From an uncultured Bacteroidales bacterium (GTDB lineage: Bacteria > Bacteroidota > Bacteroidia > Bacteroidales > P3), in the NCBI GenBank assembly GCA_944320465.1, contig CALUHO010000003.1, positions 62,001 to 126,000 of the forward strand: a stretch of 64,000 bases of DNA, in the 5' to 3' direction. Below the pieces are notes generated by a model, which did no database searches, was not told the DNA's origin, and saw only the letters and a program-made list of their open reading frames with translations. Below are positions 53,100 to 60,486 of the stretch, one piece after another. Both the position numbers and the translations under genes were made by a program. Every line of letters begins with the position of its first letter. Within the stretch, counting starts at the first letter, position 1.

Positions 53100-54161
53100 A
53101 TGAAAAAATTACTGACAACGATGATGGCCGGCATGACGGCTTTGGGGCTTGCCGCCATGGCGCAGACAAAGCCTGTGCCGGGGACGGGCGGCGACAAGTA
53201 CGTGCCTTACGAAGAACGGATTGGCAACGAATCCGTTGTGTACTTCACCCGGAACCTCAGCGCCGAAGGGCTGATCAAGGCCTACGAGCAGGTTTGCGGG
53301 AATATCGAAGGCAAAACGGCGGTGAAGTTGCACACCGGCGAGCAAAACGGGCCCAACATCATTCCCCACGATTGGGTCGAATCATTAATCAAAAAAGACT
53401 TGCCCGATGCCTGTATCGTGGAAACCAACACCTATTACACGGGCGACCGCTACACGACCGAGCAGCACCGTCAGACCTTGAAGGTGAACGGCTGGACGTT
53501 CTGCCCGGTGGACATCATGGACGAGGAGGACACGCTCTGCCTGCCGGTCAAGGGCGGGAAATGGTTCACGAAGATGGCCATGGGCAGCCATATTGCCGAT
53601 TATAATTCCATGGTGGTTCTGACGCATTTCAAAGGCCATAGCCAAGGCGGTTTCGGCGGCAGCAACAAGAACATCGGGATCGGATGTGCCGACGGCCGGG
53701 TGGGCAAGGCTTGGATCCATACCACGCCCGACCAGGACAACCAGTGGGATATTGCCAAGGAGGAATTCATGGAACGCATGACCGAATCGACCAAGGCGGT
53801 GGTGGATCATTTCGGCAAGCATATCGCTTATGTGAACGTGATGCGCAATATGTCGGTATCCTGCGATTGCGAAGGGCTTAATGCCGAACCGGTGGTGACG
53901 CCCAATGTAGGTATTCTGTCCTCGACCGATATCCTTGCCATCGACCAGGCTTGCGTGGATTTGATTTACGCGATGACCGAGGCCGAGAATCGGGCTTTGG
54001 TGGAACGGATCGAGAGCCGGCACGGGCATCGCCAGCTTTCGTACATGGAGGAATTGGGCATGGGCAACAGGCGCTACGTGCTGATCGACTTGGACAACGG
54101 CGGCAAACGGATCACGCCTGCCGAGGCGGTGAAAGGCTTGAAGCCGTTCGGGGAGGAATAG
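53100..54161 (+). CDS. Exported DUF362 domain protein
   Basis: 353 residues with an N-terminal signal peptide (MKKLLTTMMAGMTALGLAAMAQ) and a DUF362 domain from about 40 to the end. Recognisable segments are VKLHTGEQNGPNIIPHDWV, LTHFKGHSQGGFGGSNKNIGIG near 180-200 and GILSSTDILAIDQACVDL near 275. Many DUF362 proteins carry a C-terminal ferredoxin domain; this one does not. The family has no established activity. The gene stands alone between tig and ftsE. A 7-bp hairpin (AGCTTGG/CCAAGCT, 54160-54179) directly after the stop lacks a clear T tract. Confidence 0.88.
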   Translation: MKKLLTTMMAGMTALGLAAMAQTKPVPGTGGDKYVPYEERIGNESVVYFTRNLSAEGLIKAYEQVCGNIEGKTAVKLHTGEQNGPNIIPHDWVESLIKKDLPDACIVETNTYYTGDRYTTEQHRQTLKVNGWTFCPVDIMDEEDTLCLPVKGGKWFTKMAMGSHIADYNSMVVLTHFKGHSQGGFGGSNKNIGIGCADGRVGKAWIHTTPDQDNQWDIAKEEFMERMTESTKAVVDHFGKHIAYVNVMRNMSVSCDCEGLNAEPVVTPNVGILSSTDILAIDQACVDLIYAMTEAENRALVERIESRHGHRQLSYMEELGMGNRRYVLIDLDNGGKRITPAEAVKGLKPFGEE

Positions 54162-54247
54162 CTTGGTTTTTGCCAAGCTTCAGGCATGTTCTATATCCGA
54201 TAGGCGGCCTTTGGGATGGGGTCAGGGCTGGCAAGTCCGGTTCTCTT

Positions 54248-54279
54248 TTTGGGGGTATGTCGTTTTTGGTGTATCTTCG
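54248..54279 (+). promoter_or_regulatory. Putative ftsE promoter
   Basis: TTTG (54248-54251), exactly 20 bases, TATCTTCG (54272-54279), 94 bases upstream of ftsE. Confidence 0.6.
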
Positions 54280-54373
54280 CAGGATGTCGGCGGTCTGCAG
54301 CAATGGCAAATTGACGTGTCATGCGGGTTGAAGTGTTTCCGTGCCGTCGGCAGATAATGCAAGATAGGAGCTT

Positions 54374-55054
54374 ATGGAAGATTCGAATGCGGTCATCTGG
54401 ACGCGAAACCTGGATGTGTACCAGAAGAATGTGAAAATCCTTTCGGATGTGAACCTGGAGATTGCCCAGGGGGATTTCGTTTATCTGATAGGCAAGACCG
54501 GGACAGGGAAAAGCTCCCTGTTACGCACGTTTTATGCGGATATACCGATGGTTTCGGGGCAGGCGAGCGTGGCCGGTTACGACCTGGCGCGGCTGCGGAC
54601 ACGCGATATCCCTTACCTCAGGCGCAAGCTCGGCATCGTATTCCAGGATTTCCAGCTGCTGACCGACCGTTCGGTCTATGACAACCTTTCCTTTGTCCTT
54701 GGTGCTACCGATTGGAAGAACAAGGATGAGATGGACTACCGTATCCGCCAGGTCTTGGAACTGGTGGGTTTGGAAACCAAAGCGCGCAAGATGCCATACC
54801 AGCTTTCGGGCGGGGAACAGCAGCGCATTGCCATTGCCCGCGCCTTGCTCAACAAGCCGGAGATCATTTTGGCCGACGAGCCTACCGGCAATCTGGATCC
54901 GGACACTTCCGAGGAAATCATGAAGCTGCTTGTCGATATCAGCAAGGCCGGATGCGCGGTCTTGGTGGCTACGCACGACTTTTTGATGATTACCAAGTAC
55001 CCTTCCCGTCTCTTGGTCTGCGAAGACGGCCAAGTCCGCCACGAACAGCTGTGA
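54374..55054 (+). CDS. ftsE: Cell division ATP-binding protein FtsE
   Basis: ABC-type ATPase of 226 residues that pairs with FtsX to regulate septal peptidoglycan hydrolases at the inner membrane. It shows Walker A GKTGTGKS at 40-47, the Q-loop in GIVFQDFQLL near 95, signature LSGGEQQRIAIARAL near 143, Walker B IILADEPTGNLDP near 163 and the H-switch in VATHDF near 195. ftsX is not adjacent, as often found in Bacteroidetes. The lipoprotein exporter ATPase LolD is a similar alternative, but the LTDRSVYDNLSFVL segment fits FtsE better. Confidence 0.88.
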   Translation: MEDSNAVIWTRNLDVYQKNVKILSDVNLEIAQGDFVYLIGKTGTGKSSLLRTFYADIPMVSGQASVAGYDLARLRTRDIPYLRRKLGIVFQDFQLLTDRSVYDNLSFVLGATDWKNKDEMDYRIRQVLELVGLETKARKMPYQLSGGEQQRIAIARALLNKPEIILADEPTGNLDPDTSEEIMKLLVDISKAGCAVLVATHDFLMITKYPSRLLVCEDGQVRHEQL

Positions 55055-55084
55055 TCTTTGTGGTTTGCAAAAAAGGACAGGACC

Positions 55085-55180
55085 ATGGGGACAGACGGCG
55101 TGCGGGAGCGTTACATCAACCCCTGTGCGGACTTCGGTTTCGAGAAGCTGTCCGGCATGGGGATGGACAAGGGGCTATTT
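55085..55180 (+). pseudogene. Fragment of an Rpn/PD-(D/E)XK transposase-like gene
   Basis: On the plus strand the codons from about 55109 read YINPCADFGFEKLSG, the typical N-terminus of PD-(D/E)XK family transposases (YINPxTDFGFKKLFG). The match stops after about 30 residues, where the sequence becomes antisense to the dus gene. It is a truncated relic that overlaps the 3' end of dus in opposite orientation. Confidence 0.6.
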
Positions 55181-56175
55181 TCAGTTTGGCAATTGCCGGT
55201 CATGCCAGTTTCGAAGTCTTCCAAGATTTCCTGCGCCTGGGCGAAAGTGCTGCAGAGCATCAATTGCATTTTGGCCGGTTTGAAATGGGGGATGCCTTTG
55301 AAGAATCCCGGGTAATGGATTTTCATTTCCTGGGCGGCGACTCGTTCCCCCTTGGCTTCGATTTCTTTCTGGAACAATTCCAGGCAGACTTGTCTGCGTT
55401 CTTTGAAAGAGGGCGATGCCGATTCTGTCCCTGTGGCAAGGAACTGCTTGCATTGGGCAAAAATCCAAGGATTCCCGATGGCCGCCCGTCCGATCAGCAC
55501 GCCGTCCACGCCATAACGTTCACGCATCAATGCCGCTTTGGCTGCCGAGTCCACATCCCCGTTGCCGAAGACCGGGATATGCATCCGGGGGTTGGCCTTG
55601 ACCTCACCGATCAACGTCCAGTCGGCTTGCCCTGCGTAGAGCTGCGAGCGGGTCCGCCCGTGGATGCTGATGGCCGCGATGCCCACGTCTTGCAGGCGTT
55701 CCGCCACTTCCACGATGGGCTTGTCGCTTTCGTCCCAGCCCAGACGGGTCTTGACTGTGACCGGAATTCCGCGTTCCCGCATGGCATCGACCACCGCAGC
55801 GGTAATCCGGATCATTTTGGGAATATCCTGCAGGATGCCAGAACCGGCGCCTTTGCTGACGATTTTCCGGACCGGGCAACCCCAGTTCAGGTCGATGAAG
55901 TCCGGTTTCCAGCGGGCTGCGATTTCCGCCGCCTCCCGCATGCTTTTCTCGTCATGGCCGAAAATCTGGATGCCTGTGGGGCGTTCCTTCGGCGAGAAAT
56001 CCATCTTCGACAGGCTCTTTTGCCGCACTATGGCATCGGACGACACGAATTCGCTCACCAGCACGTCCGCCCCGTAGGTTTTGCAAAGGCTGCGGAAAGG
56101 CGGGTCGGTGACCGCTTCCATGGGTGCCAGCCAAAGTGAAAAATCCCCTAAGTCCGTGTTTCCTATCTTGGCCAT
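55111..56175 (-). CDS. tRNA-dihydrouridine synthase (DusB-like)
   Basis: FMN enzyme that reduces uridines in the tRNA D-loop. In 354 residues one sees APMEAVTDPPFR at about 17-28, the catalytic cysteine in DLNWGCPVRKI near 100, KTRLGWDE near 143, SIHGRTRSQLYAG near 172, and GVLIGRAAIGNPWIF near 225. The family-like part ends around residue 325 (AQAQEILEDFE). The final 30 or so residues are read antisense through the transposase fragment on the other strand, so the native C-terminus has probably been replaced. It lies 12 bases downstream of the PfkB kinase gene, likely one operon. Confidence 0.92.
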   Translation of the reverse strand: MAKIGNTDLGDFSLWLAPMEAVTDPPFRSLCKTYGADVLVSEFVSSDAIVRQKSLSKMDFSPKERPTGIQIFGHDEKSMREAAEIAARWKPDFIDLNWGCPVRKIVSKGAGSGILQDIPKMIRITAAVVDAMRERGIPVTVKTRLGWDESDKPIVEVAERLQDVGIAAISIHGRTRSQLYAGQADWTLIGEVKANPRMHIPVFGNGDVDSAAKAALMRERYGVDGVLIGRAAIGNPWIFAQCKQFLATGTESASPSFKERRQVCLELFQKEIEAKGERVAAQEMKIHYPGFFKGIPHFKPAKMQLMLCSTFAQAQEILEDFETGMTGNCQTENSPLSIPMPDSFSKPKSAQGLM

Positions 56176-56187
56176 CCTGACAAATTT

Positions 56188-57255
56188 TTACCTCCGTTCC
56201 GTTTCCATCTTGATGGCTTCGATCCGGGGCAGAATCTTCTCCCATTGCTCTTCGCTCAGTTTCGGCCCGGTCACTTTGACAGCTTCGGTAGCCACCATCG
56301 AGGCGATTTCGCCGCACCGGTGCAGCGGATGCCCGCAACAGAGGCCGTAAAGGAAGCCTGCCGCGTAATTGTCGCCCGCCCCGTTGCTGTCTATTTTGGT
56401 CACTTTTTCGGCTTCGATATGGTGCAAACGGCCTTGTCCCATGATCAGCGAGCCTCGGCTGCCGAGCTTGACCACCGCCGTCGGCACCCATTCCGCCAAA
56501 CGGCACAAGGCTTCCAATTCATGCTTGCCGGTAAAGGCGAAAGCCTCTTCCTCGTTGGCAAAGACGATATCCACGCCTTGCCGCAGCAATTTCTCTATAA
56601 ACTCCCGGTCTTCCATGACGATATTGTAGCTGGCCATGTCGAGCGAGATTTTCAGCCCCTTTTGTTTGGCCAATGCGATGGCGCGTTCCATCAAGGCATG
56701 GTTCTGCACCATGTAGCCCTCGATGTGGAAGATGTCATAGCCCTCAAAGATGTTTTCTGTGATGTCGTGTTCCGACAAAGTGGCCGCTGCCCCGAGGTAG
56801 GTGGCGAAGGTCCTCTCCGTGTCAGGGCTCATCAGGGTGATGGCCGTGCCGGTCTGTATGTCGGTTTGGCTGAAATGGGTCCGGATGCCGTGCTTCTTGA
56901 AATAGCCCGTATAGAAATCGGCGTAGATGTCGCCTTTGCCGGTTCGTCCGATGAAGCCGCATTCCCCGCCCATCGTGGCGATGGCGGTAATCGTGTTGGA
57001 TGCCGAACCGCCGGTGATGACGGCATCGGCCTTGTTGTCGAAATGGTCGAGGATTTCCCGGGCTTTTTCCTGCCCTATCAGGGTCATGCTGCCTTTGGGC
57101 AAGCCGAAATCCTGCAAGGGCTTGTCCGATTCCAAATGGAAGATAAGGTCCACCAATGCGTTGCCCATGCCGAGTACTTTGCCCATCGGGCGATTGGCCG
57201 CTGTTGTCCGTGGGTTCGCAGGTTTGGCAATGCTTTTGTCATTCTTTGTGTTCAT
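56188..57255 (-). CDS. PfkB family sugar/nucleoside kinase
   Basis: Cytoplasmic ribokinase-like enzyme, most similar in layout to adenosine-kinase-type members. The start MNTKNDKS at 57255 gives about 355 residues; ATGs at 57276 and 57186 are alternatives. PfkB signature 1 lies in TGGSASNTITAIATMGGECGFIG near 80-105, and signature 2 with the anion hole is DSNGAGDNYAAGFLYG near 293. The substrate cannot be fixed from sequence. It has a well-formed promoter at 57322 and is followed closely by dus. Confidence 0.9.
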   Translation of the reverse strand: MNTKNDKSIAKPANPRTTAANRPMGKVLGMGNALVDLIFHLESDKPLQDFGLPKGSMTLIGQEKAREILDHFDNKADAVITGGSASNTITAIATMGGECGFIGRTGKGDIYADFYTGYFKKHGIRTHFSQTDIQTGTAITLMSPDTERTFATYLGAAATLSEHDITENIFEGYDIFHIEGYMVQNHALMERAIALAKQKGLKISLDMASYNIVMEDREFIEKLLRQGVDIVFANEEEAFAFTGKHELEALCRLAEWVPTAVVKLGSRGSLIMGQGRLHHIEAEKVTKIDSNGAGDNYAAGFLYGLCCGHPLHRCGEIASMVATEAVKVTGPKLSEEQWEKILPRIEAIKMETERR

Positions 57256-57321
57256 GGCGTGGAGTTTCCTCTGCATCTTTGCGTCTGTTCAGCGCATTTT
57301 CGCAATCGCAAAGAAAACGTG

Positions 57322-57353
57322 CAAAAGTACGGCAAATTACCGCTGCTGCCAAA
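57322..57353 (-). promoter_or_regulatory. Promoter of the PfkB-dus unit
   Basis: On the minus strand TTTG (57350-57353), exactly 20 bases, TACTTTTG (57322-57329), a perfect Bacteroidetes form. Copy A4 begins 29 bases upstream. Confidence 0.7.
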
Positions 57354-57381
57354 ACGGCAAAGAAACAAAAGTGCCGTTTAA

Positions 57382-57574
57382 CCCAAATCGGTCATTAGAC
57401 ACGCCGGGGCTGTTTTCGGTTAGGAAAATGAGGCTTTCGGGCATCTTGCCCGCCTCTGTCCGCATCCTGTTTCTCGCTACGCCTCGACGTAGCCCGCTAC
57501 GCCTTCGGCTAGGCGAGAAGCATGCTGCATGACACAAGCGGGCAATCTCCCCAAAGTCTAATGACCGATTTGGG
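57382..57574 (-). mobile_element. Family-A palindromic repeat, complete copy A4
   Basis: 193 bp, perfect terminal inverted repeats, TTTAA duplications at 57377-57381 and 57575-57579. The right duplication contains the stop codon of the TonB receptor gene. It has the AAACAGCCCCGG subtype and the same orientation as A5, on the other side of that gene. Confidence 0.94.
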
Positions 57575-57575
57575 T

Positions 57576-59618
57576 TTAAAAATCCAGCCGTATCCCGCCC
57601 ATGAAGGTGAACCTCGGCATCGGGTATCCGGCATTGATTTCGTATTCCTGCCCTAACAGATTCTCAGCCTTGACGTAGATTTCAGCGATTCCGCCGACCC
57701 GCATCCCGGCCTGCAAGTTCCACAGCACGAAATTTTCCTGCTGGATATTGTCCGCCGCCACCGAGGTATAAAGCCCATGTATGTATTGGATGCCGGTAGA
57801 TGCGCTCCAACGGTCCAGACGGAAATCCAATCCGGCAAAGAGCTTATGTTCGGGCGAACCTAGGACCGGATGCTCCATATGCAGCCAGCTGTAGTTGGCA
57901 TACACGTTCCAGGCCTTGGTGATGCGGTATCCGAAATCGGCTTCAGCTCCCCAGTTTTCAATCAATCCCCCGTTCACGTTCAGCGGACGGCCCGAAGAAC
58001 GGTCTACATATATAATATTGTCTCCATTGATGTAAAAGAGGTTCACCCCATAGCGCAATGCCCCGTGCAGCAGGCGTTGCGAGAACGAAAGCTCGTAACT
58101 CATCAGTCGTTCCGGTTTCAAGTCAGGGTTCTGGGGCGGGAACATGTACATCTCCCGTATCGTCGGGTTGCGGAAACCTTTGCTTGCCATTGCTTTGATT
58201 TCAGCGTTCTTGGGCAAGTGGAACGAAAGCCCGCCCTGCGGAATCCATTCCCCTCCCGTCCGGCTGTGGTAGTCGAAGCGGATGCCGGCATCGAGCGAAA
58301 GCCATTTCCAAAGATCCTGCCGGAAGTCTACGTAAGCCCCAACCTCGTCCAGATGATGGTCGGCGCTCGGCTCGTCCTCTCCGGTTTCTATGTAATGGTT
58401 CCATGAATTCCCGCCGAAATGCTGGTAGTCCACGCCCAGCGTCACCCGGTTCCCTTTATAAAAGGACGCACTTTGATAGAGCGATACCCCCATCATCTGG
58501 TCCCGGGAGTTGAAGCGGTAATCCAAGGGTTCTTCCCCGTTTTCGTATCCATCGTTGATACGATGCCTCCCCCAGTTGTAAAAGAAGCTCAAGGCTCCGG
58601 AAGTCTTTTTGTAATGGTTTTCCACGGCGAGCGATGCCATGCCTCGGGTAATCCGGGAATCGTTGTCGTTGATAGGATTGTCCACTGTCCCGGGATTGGA
58701 GGCGTTGAAATGCGTCACATTCGCGTCAGCCCAGATTTTCCAATGGGCATCAAAATCGTAACCCACTTTGGCATAGCCGCCGAACTGTTCGAATCCCATG
58801 TTTTCGCGATGCCCGTTGGTCCGGTCGTACGATGCGGTGACGATGCTGCTGAACTTTCCTTTGCGGACCCGGTTGGAAGCTTGCGCGTGCATGGTCCCGT
58901 AGGTCCCCGCGCCCACATCCACGCCGGTACGGATCCCGTCTTCCTGCATCTGCCGGGTCACGATATTGATGACCCCGCCCATGGCGTTGGAACCGTACAG
59001 AACCGAAGCCGGCCCGCGCAGCACTTCCACCCGTTCGGCCATCATGCTTTGGTAAGCATCGGAAATGGGATGCCCGAAAAGCCCCATGTACTGGGGATGC
59101 CCGTCAATCAGCACCAGCATCTGCGATGCCGACCCGCCCCCGATGCCGCGCAGGCTGATGCCGCCGGCCGCCCCGTCGGAAACCCCGTAGCCGTAAACGC
59201 CCCGCGAGGTCACGAACAGGCCCGGGACTTGCTGGCTCAGCAACGGCAGCAGCGAGACTTCATGGCTTTCTTCAATTTGGCGATGCGTGATAACGCTGAC
59301 GGTCATCGGCAAGTGCCGTATGTCGGTGGCATTGCGCGTTCCGGTCACGACTACTTCGTTGAGATTGACACTCTGGGCAATGCTGTCTATGGTGTTGCCC
59401 GGGATTGGCTTGCGGCTTATTGCATCTATGGCAGTGTCTGTTATTCTATTAGGGATAGGGTGAAGGCCTGGACTGTCGATATGAAGGGCATGGCAGGTTT
59501 CTGTTTTGCTATTTTCCGAATCGGTAGGCAATGGCAGGACAGATGCCTGAAGCCGAGGATGATTCAACAGGGCCGTCAAAGCCAGACAAATCCAAATGGA
59601 GAAATGTTTCTTGTGCAT
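57576..59618 (-). CDS. TonB-dependent outer-membrane receptor
   Basis: Outer-membrane beta-barrel importer of 680 residues, of the siderophore/haem/cobalamin type rather than SusC type. It has a signal peptide (MHKKHFSIWICLALTALLNH), a variable linker, the TonB-box region NEVVVTGTRNATDIRHLP at about 90-107, the plug domain at about 105-215 (VEVLRGPASVLYGSNAMGGVINIVT) and a barrel ending in aromatic residues (GGIRLDF). The ligand is not evident; no riboswitch was found. The gene is bracketed by two family-A copies, one at its stop codon and one just before its ribosome-binding site. Confidence 0.93.
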   Translation of the reverse strand: MHKKHFSIWICLALTALLNHPRLQASVLPLPTDSENSKTETCHALHIDSPGLHPIPNRITDTAIDAISRKPIPGNTIDSIAQSVNLNEVVVTGTRNATDIRHLPMTVSVITHRQIEESHEVSLLPLLSQQVPGLFVTSRGVYGYGVSDGAAGGISLRGIGGGSASQMLVLIDGHPQYMGLFGHPISDAYQSMMAERVEVLRGPASVLYGSNAMGGVINIVTRQMQEDGIRTGVDVGAGTYGTMHAQASNRVRKGKFSSIVTASYDRTNGHRENMGFEQFGGYAKVGYDFDAHWKIWADANVTHFNASNPGTVDNPINDNDSRITRGMASLAVENHYKKTSGALSFFYNWGRHRINDGYENGEEPLDYRFNSRDQMMGVSLYQSASFYKGNRVTLGVDYQHFGGNSWNHYIETGEDEPSADHHLDEVGAYVDFRQDLWKWLSLDAGIRFDYHSRTGGEWIPQGGLSFHLPKNAEIKAMASKGFRNPTIREMYMFPPQNPDLKPERLMSYELSFSQRLLHGALRYGVNLFYINGDNIIYVDRSSGRPLNVNGGLIENWGAEADFGYRITKAWNVYANYSWLHMEHPVLGSPEHKLFAGLDFRLDRWSASTGIQYIHGLYTSVAADNIQQENFVLWNLQAGMRVGGIAEIYVKAENLLGQEYEINAGYPMPRFTFMGGIRLDF

Positions 59619-59629
59619 GTTTCCTTTAA

Positions 59630-59822
59630 CCCAAATCGGTCATTAGGCACGCCGGGGCTGTTTTCGGTTAGGAAAATGAGGCTTTCGGGCATCTTGCCCG
59701 CCTCTGTCCGCATCCTGCTTCTCGCTACGCCTCGACGTAGCCCGCTACGCCTTCGGCTAGGCGAGAAGCATGCTGCATGACACAAGCGGGCAATCTCCCC
59801 AAAGTCTAATGACCGATTTGGG
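59630..59822 (-). mobile_element. Family-A palindromic repeat, complete copy A5
   Basis: 193 bp with TTTAA duplications at 59625-59629 and 59823-59827 and one change in the left terminal repeat (AGGC for AGAC). It lies between the predicted promoter of the TonB receptor gene and its start codon, 11 bases from the ATG, so it should form most of the mRNA leader. Confidence 0.93.
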
Positions 59823-59878
59823 TTTAATGGTTTGTTGTACGCTATCATTCATTGCGTGGTACGCAACTTTCCAAATCG

Positions 59879-59886
59879 CAAAAGTA
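59879..59886 (-). promoter_or_regulatory. Putative -7 box for the TonB receptor gene
   Basis: TACTTTTG on the minus strand; no TTTG at 19-20 bases upstream. It lies on the far side of copy A5 from the gene. Just downstream the leader contains a perfect small hairpin, TTGCGT-ACC-ACGCAA. Confidence 0.4.
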
Positions 59887-60064
59887 CGGCTGAAAGAGTT
59901 TGGCTGGGTAATACGGCTTACCGCAAATTTTACCAAGATTACCTGTTTCCGGTGTTCCCCTTTGAATGGCGGATTTTTTCCGCTCAGGAAGAGGCTGCCG
60001 TCTGCTTGGCCAAACAGTAATGAGTTGGTGGTTTGTACATATTGTTTCAAAAGGAGACTTCCAT

Positions 60065-60146
60065 CTGCATACTCAAGCTGCGGCTACCGCCGGCGCAGCC
60101 ATCTGAATTTTCTCTCCAGAGGTTTCACACTGCATGCTCAAGCTGC
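60065..60146. repeat. Spaced direct repeat upstream of the TonB receptor promoter
   Basis: CTGCATACTCAAGCTGC (60065-60081) and CTGCATGCTCAAGCTGC (60130-60146) differ at one base and lie 65 bases apart. They could be regulator sites or a chance or decayed duplication. The rest of 59890-60266 holds no recognised gene. Confidence 0.4.
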
Positions 60147-60266
60147 AACCCTTGACGACCTGTGTTTTTTTTCTTTTCAGAAAAAGGCCTTGTAGGGCCT
60201 TGAAATGGGTAAAATGAAAAAAATGTTTACATAAGAAATAAAAATTATTTTTTGTTCGTTTTTTTA

Positions 60267-60470
60267 GAAGCTGTTTAAATTTATTTGTTTAGGCCATCGG
60301 GAGGGGATTTGGAGGGATGGCGCGGCGTTTTTCAAAGGAGGATAGCCCAGCTATCTGACGTGAAAAACTCAAGCAAGGTCCGAAATAGCCCCCGATGGGC
60401 AAACAAAATCCTGAAACCGGCCCCTGGAAATCCATTCTTTTCAGGATTGCAAGAAATTTTAAACAGCTTC
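60267..60470 (-). mobile_element. Family-B palindromic repeat, complete copy B3
   Basis: 204 bp, opposite orientation to B2, with GAAGCTGTTTAAA and TTTAAACAGCTTC ends and TTA at 60264-60266 and 60471-60473. It lies exactly at the 5' break of the truncated T9SS cargo gene. Confidence 0.88.
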
Positions 60471-60486
60471 TTACAGTTTCGCCATC

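Noticed and set aside
55058..55315. An intact 85-residue gene after ftsE
   Set aside because: Only about 30 residues resemble a transposase N-terminus; the rest is antisense to dus. It is called as a relic instead.
59823..60060. Cobalamin riboswitch upstream of the TonB receptor
   Set aside because: An AAAGGGGAACACCGG-like string occurs on the minus strand near 59960, but the conserved GCCACTG core is absent and the string lies upstream of the predicted promoter, so it would not be in the mRNA.
59770..60195. A 141-codon ORF upstream of the truncated cargo gene
   Set aside because: It begins inside copy A5 and continues through non-coding leader sequence; no domain or export signal.
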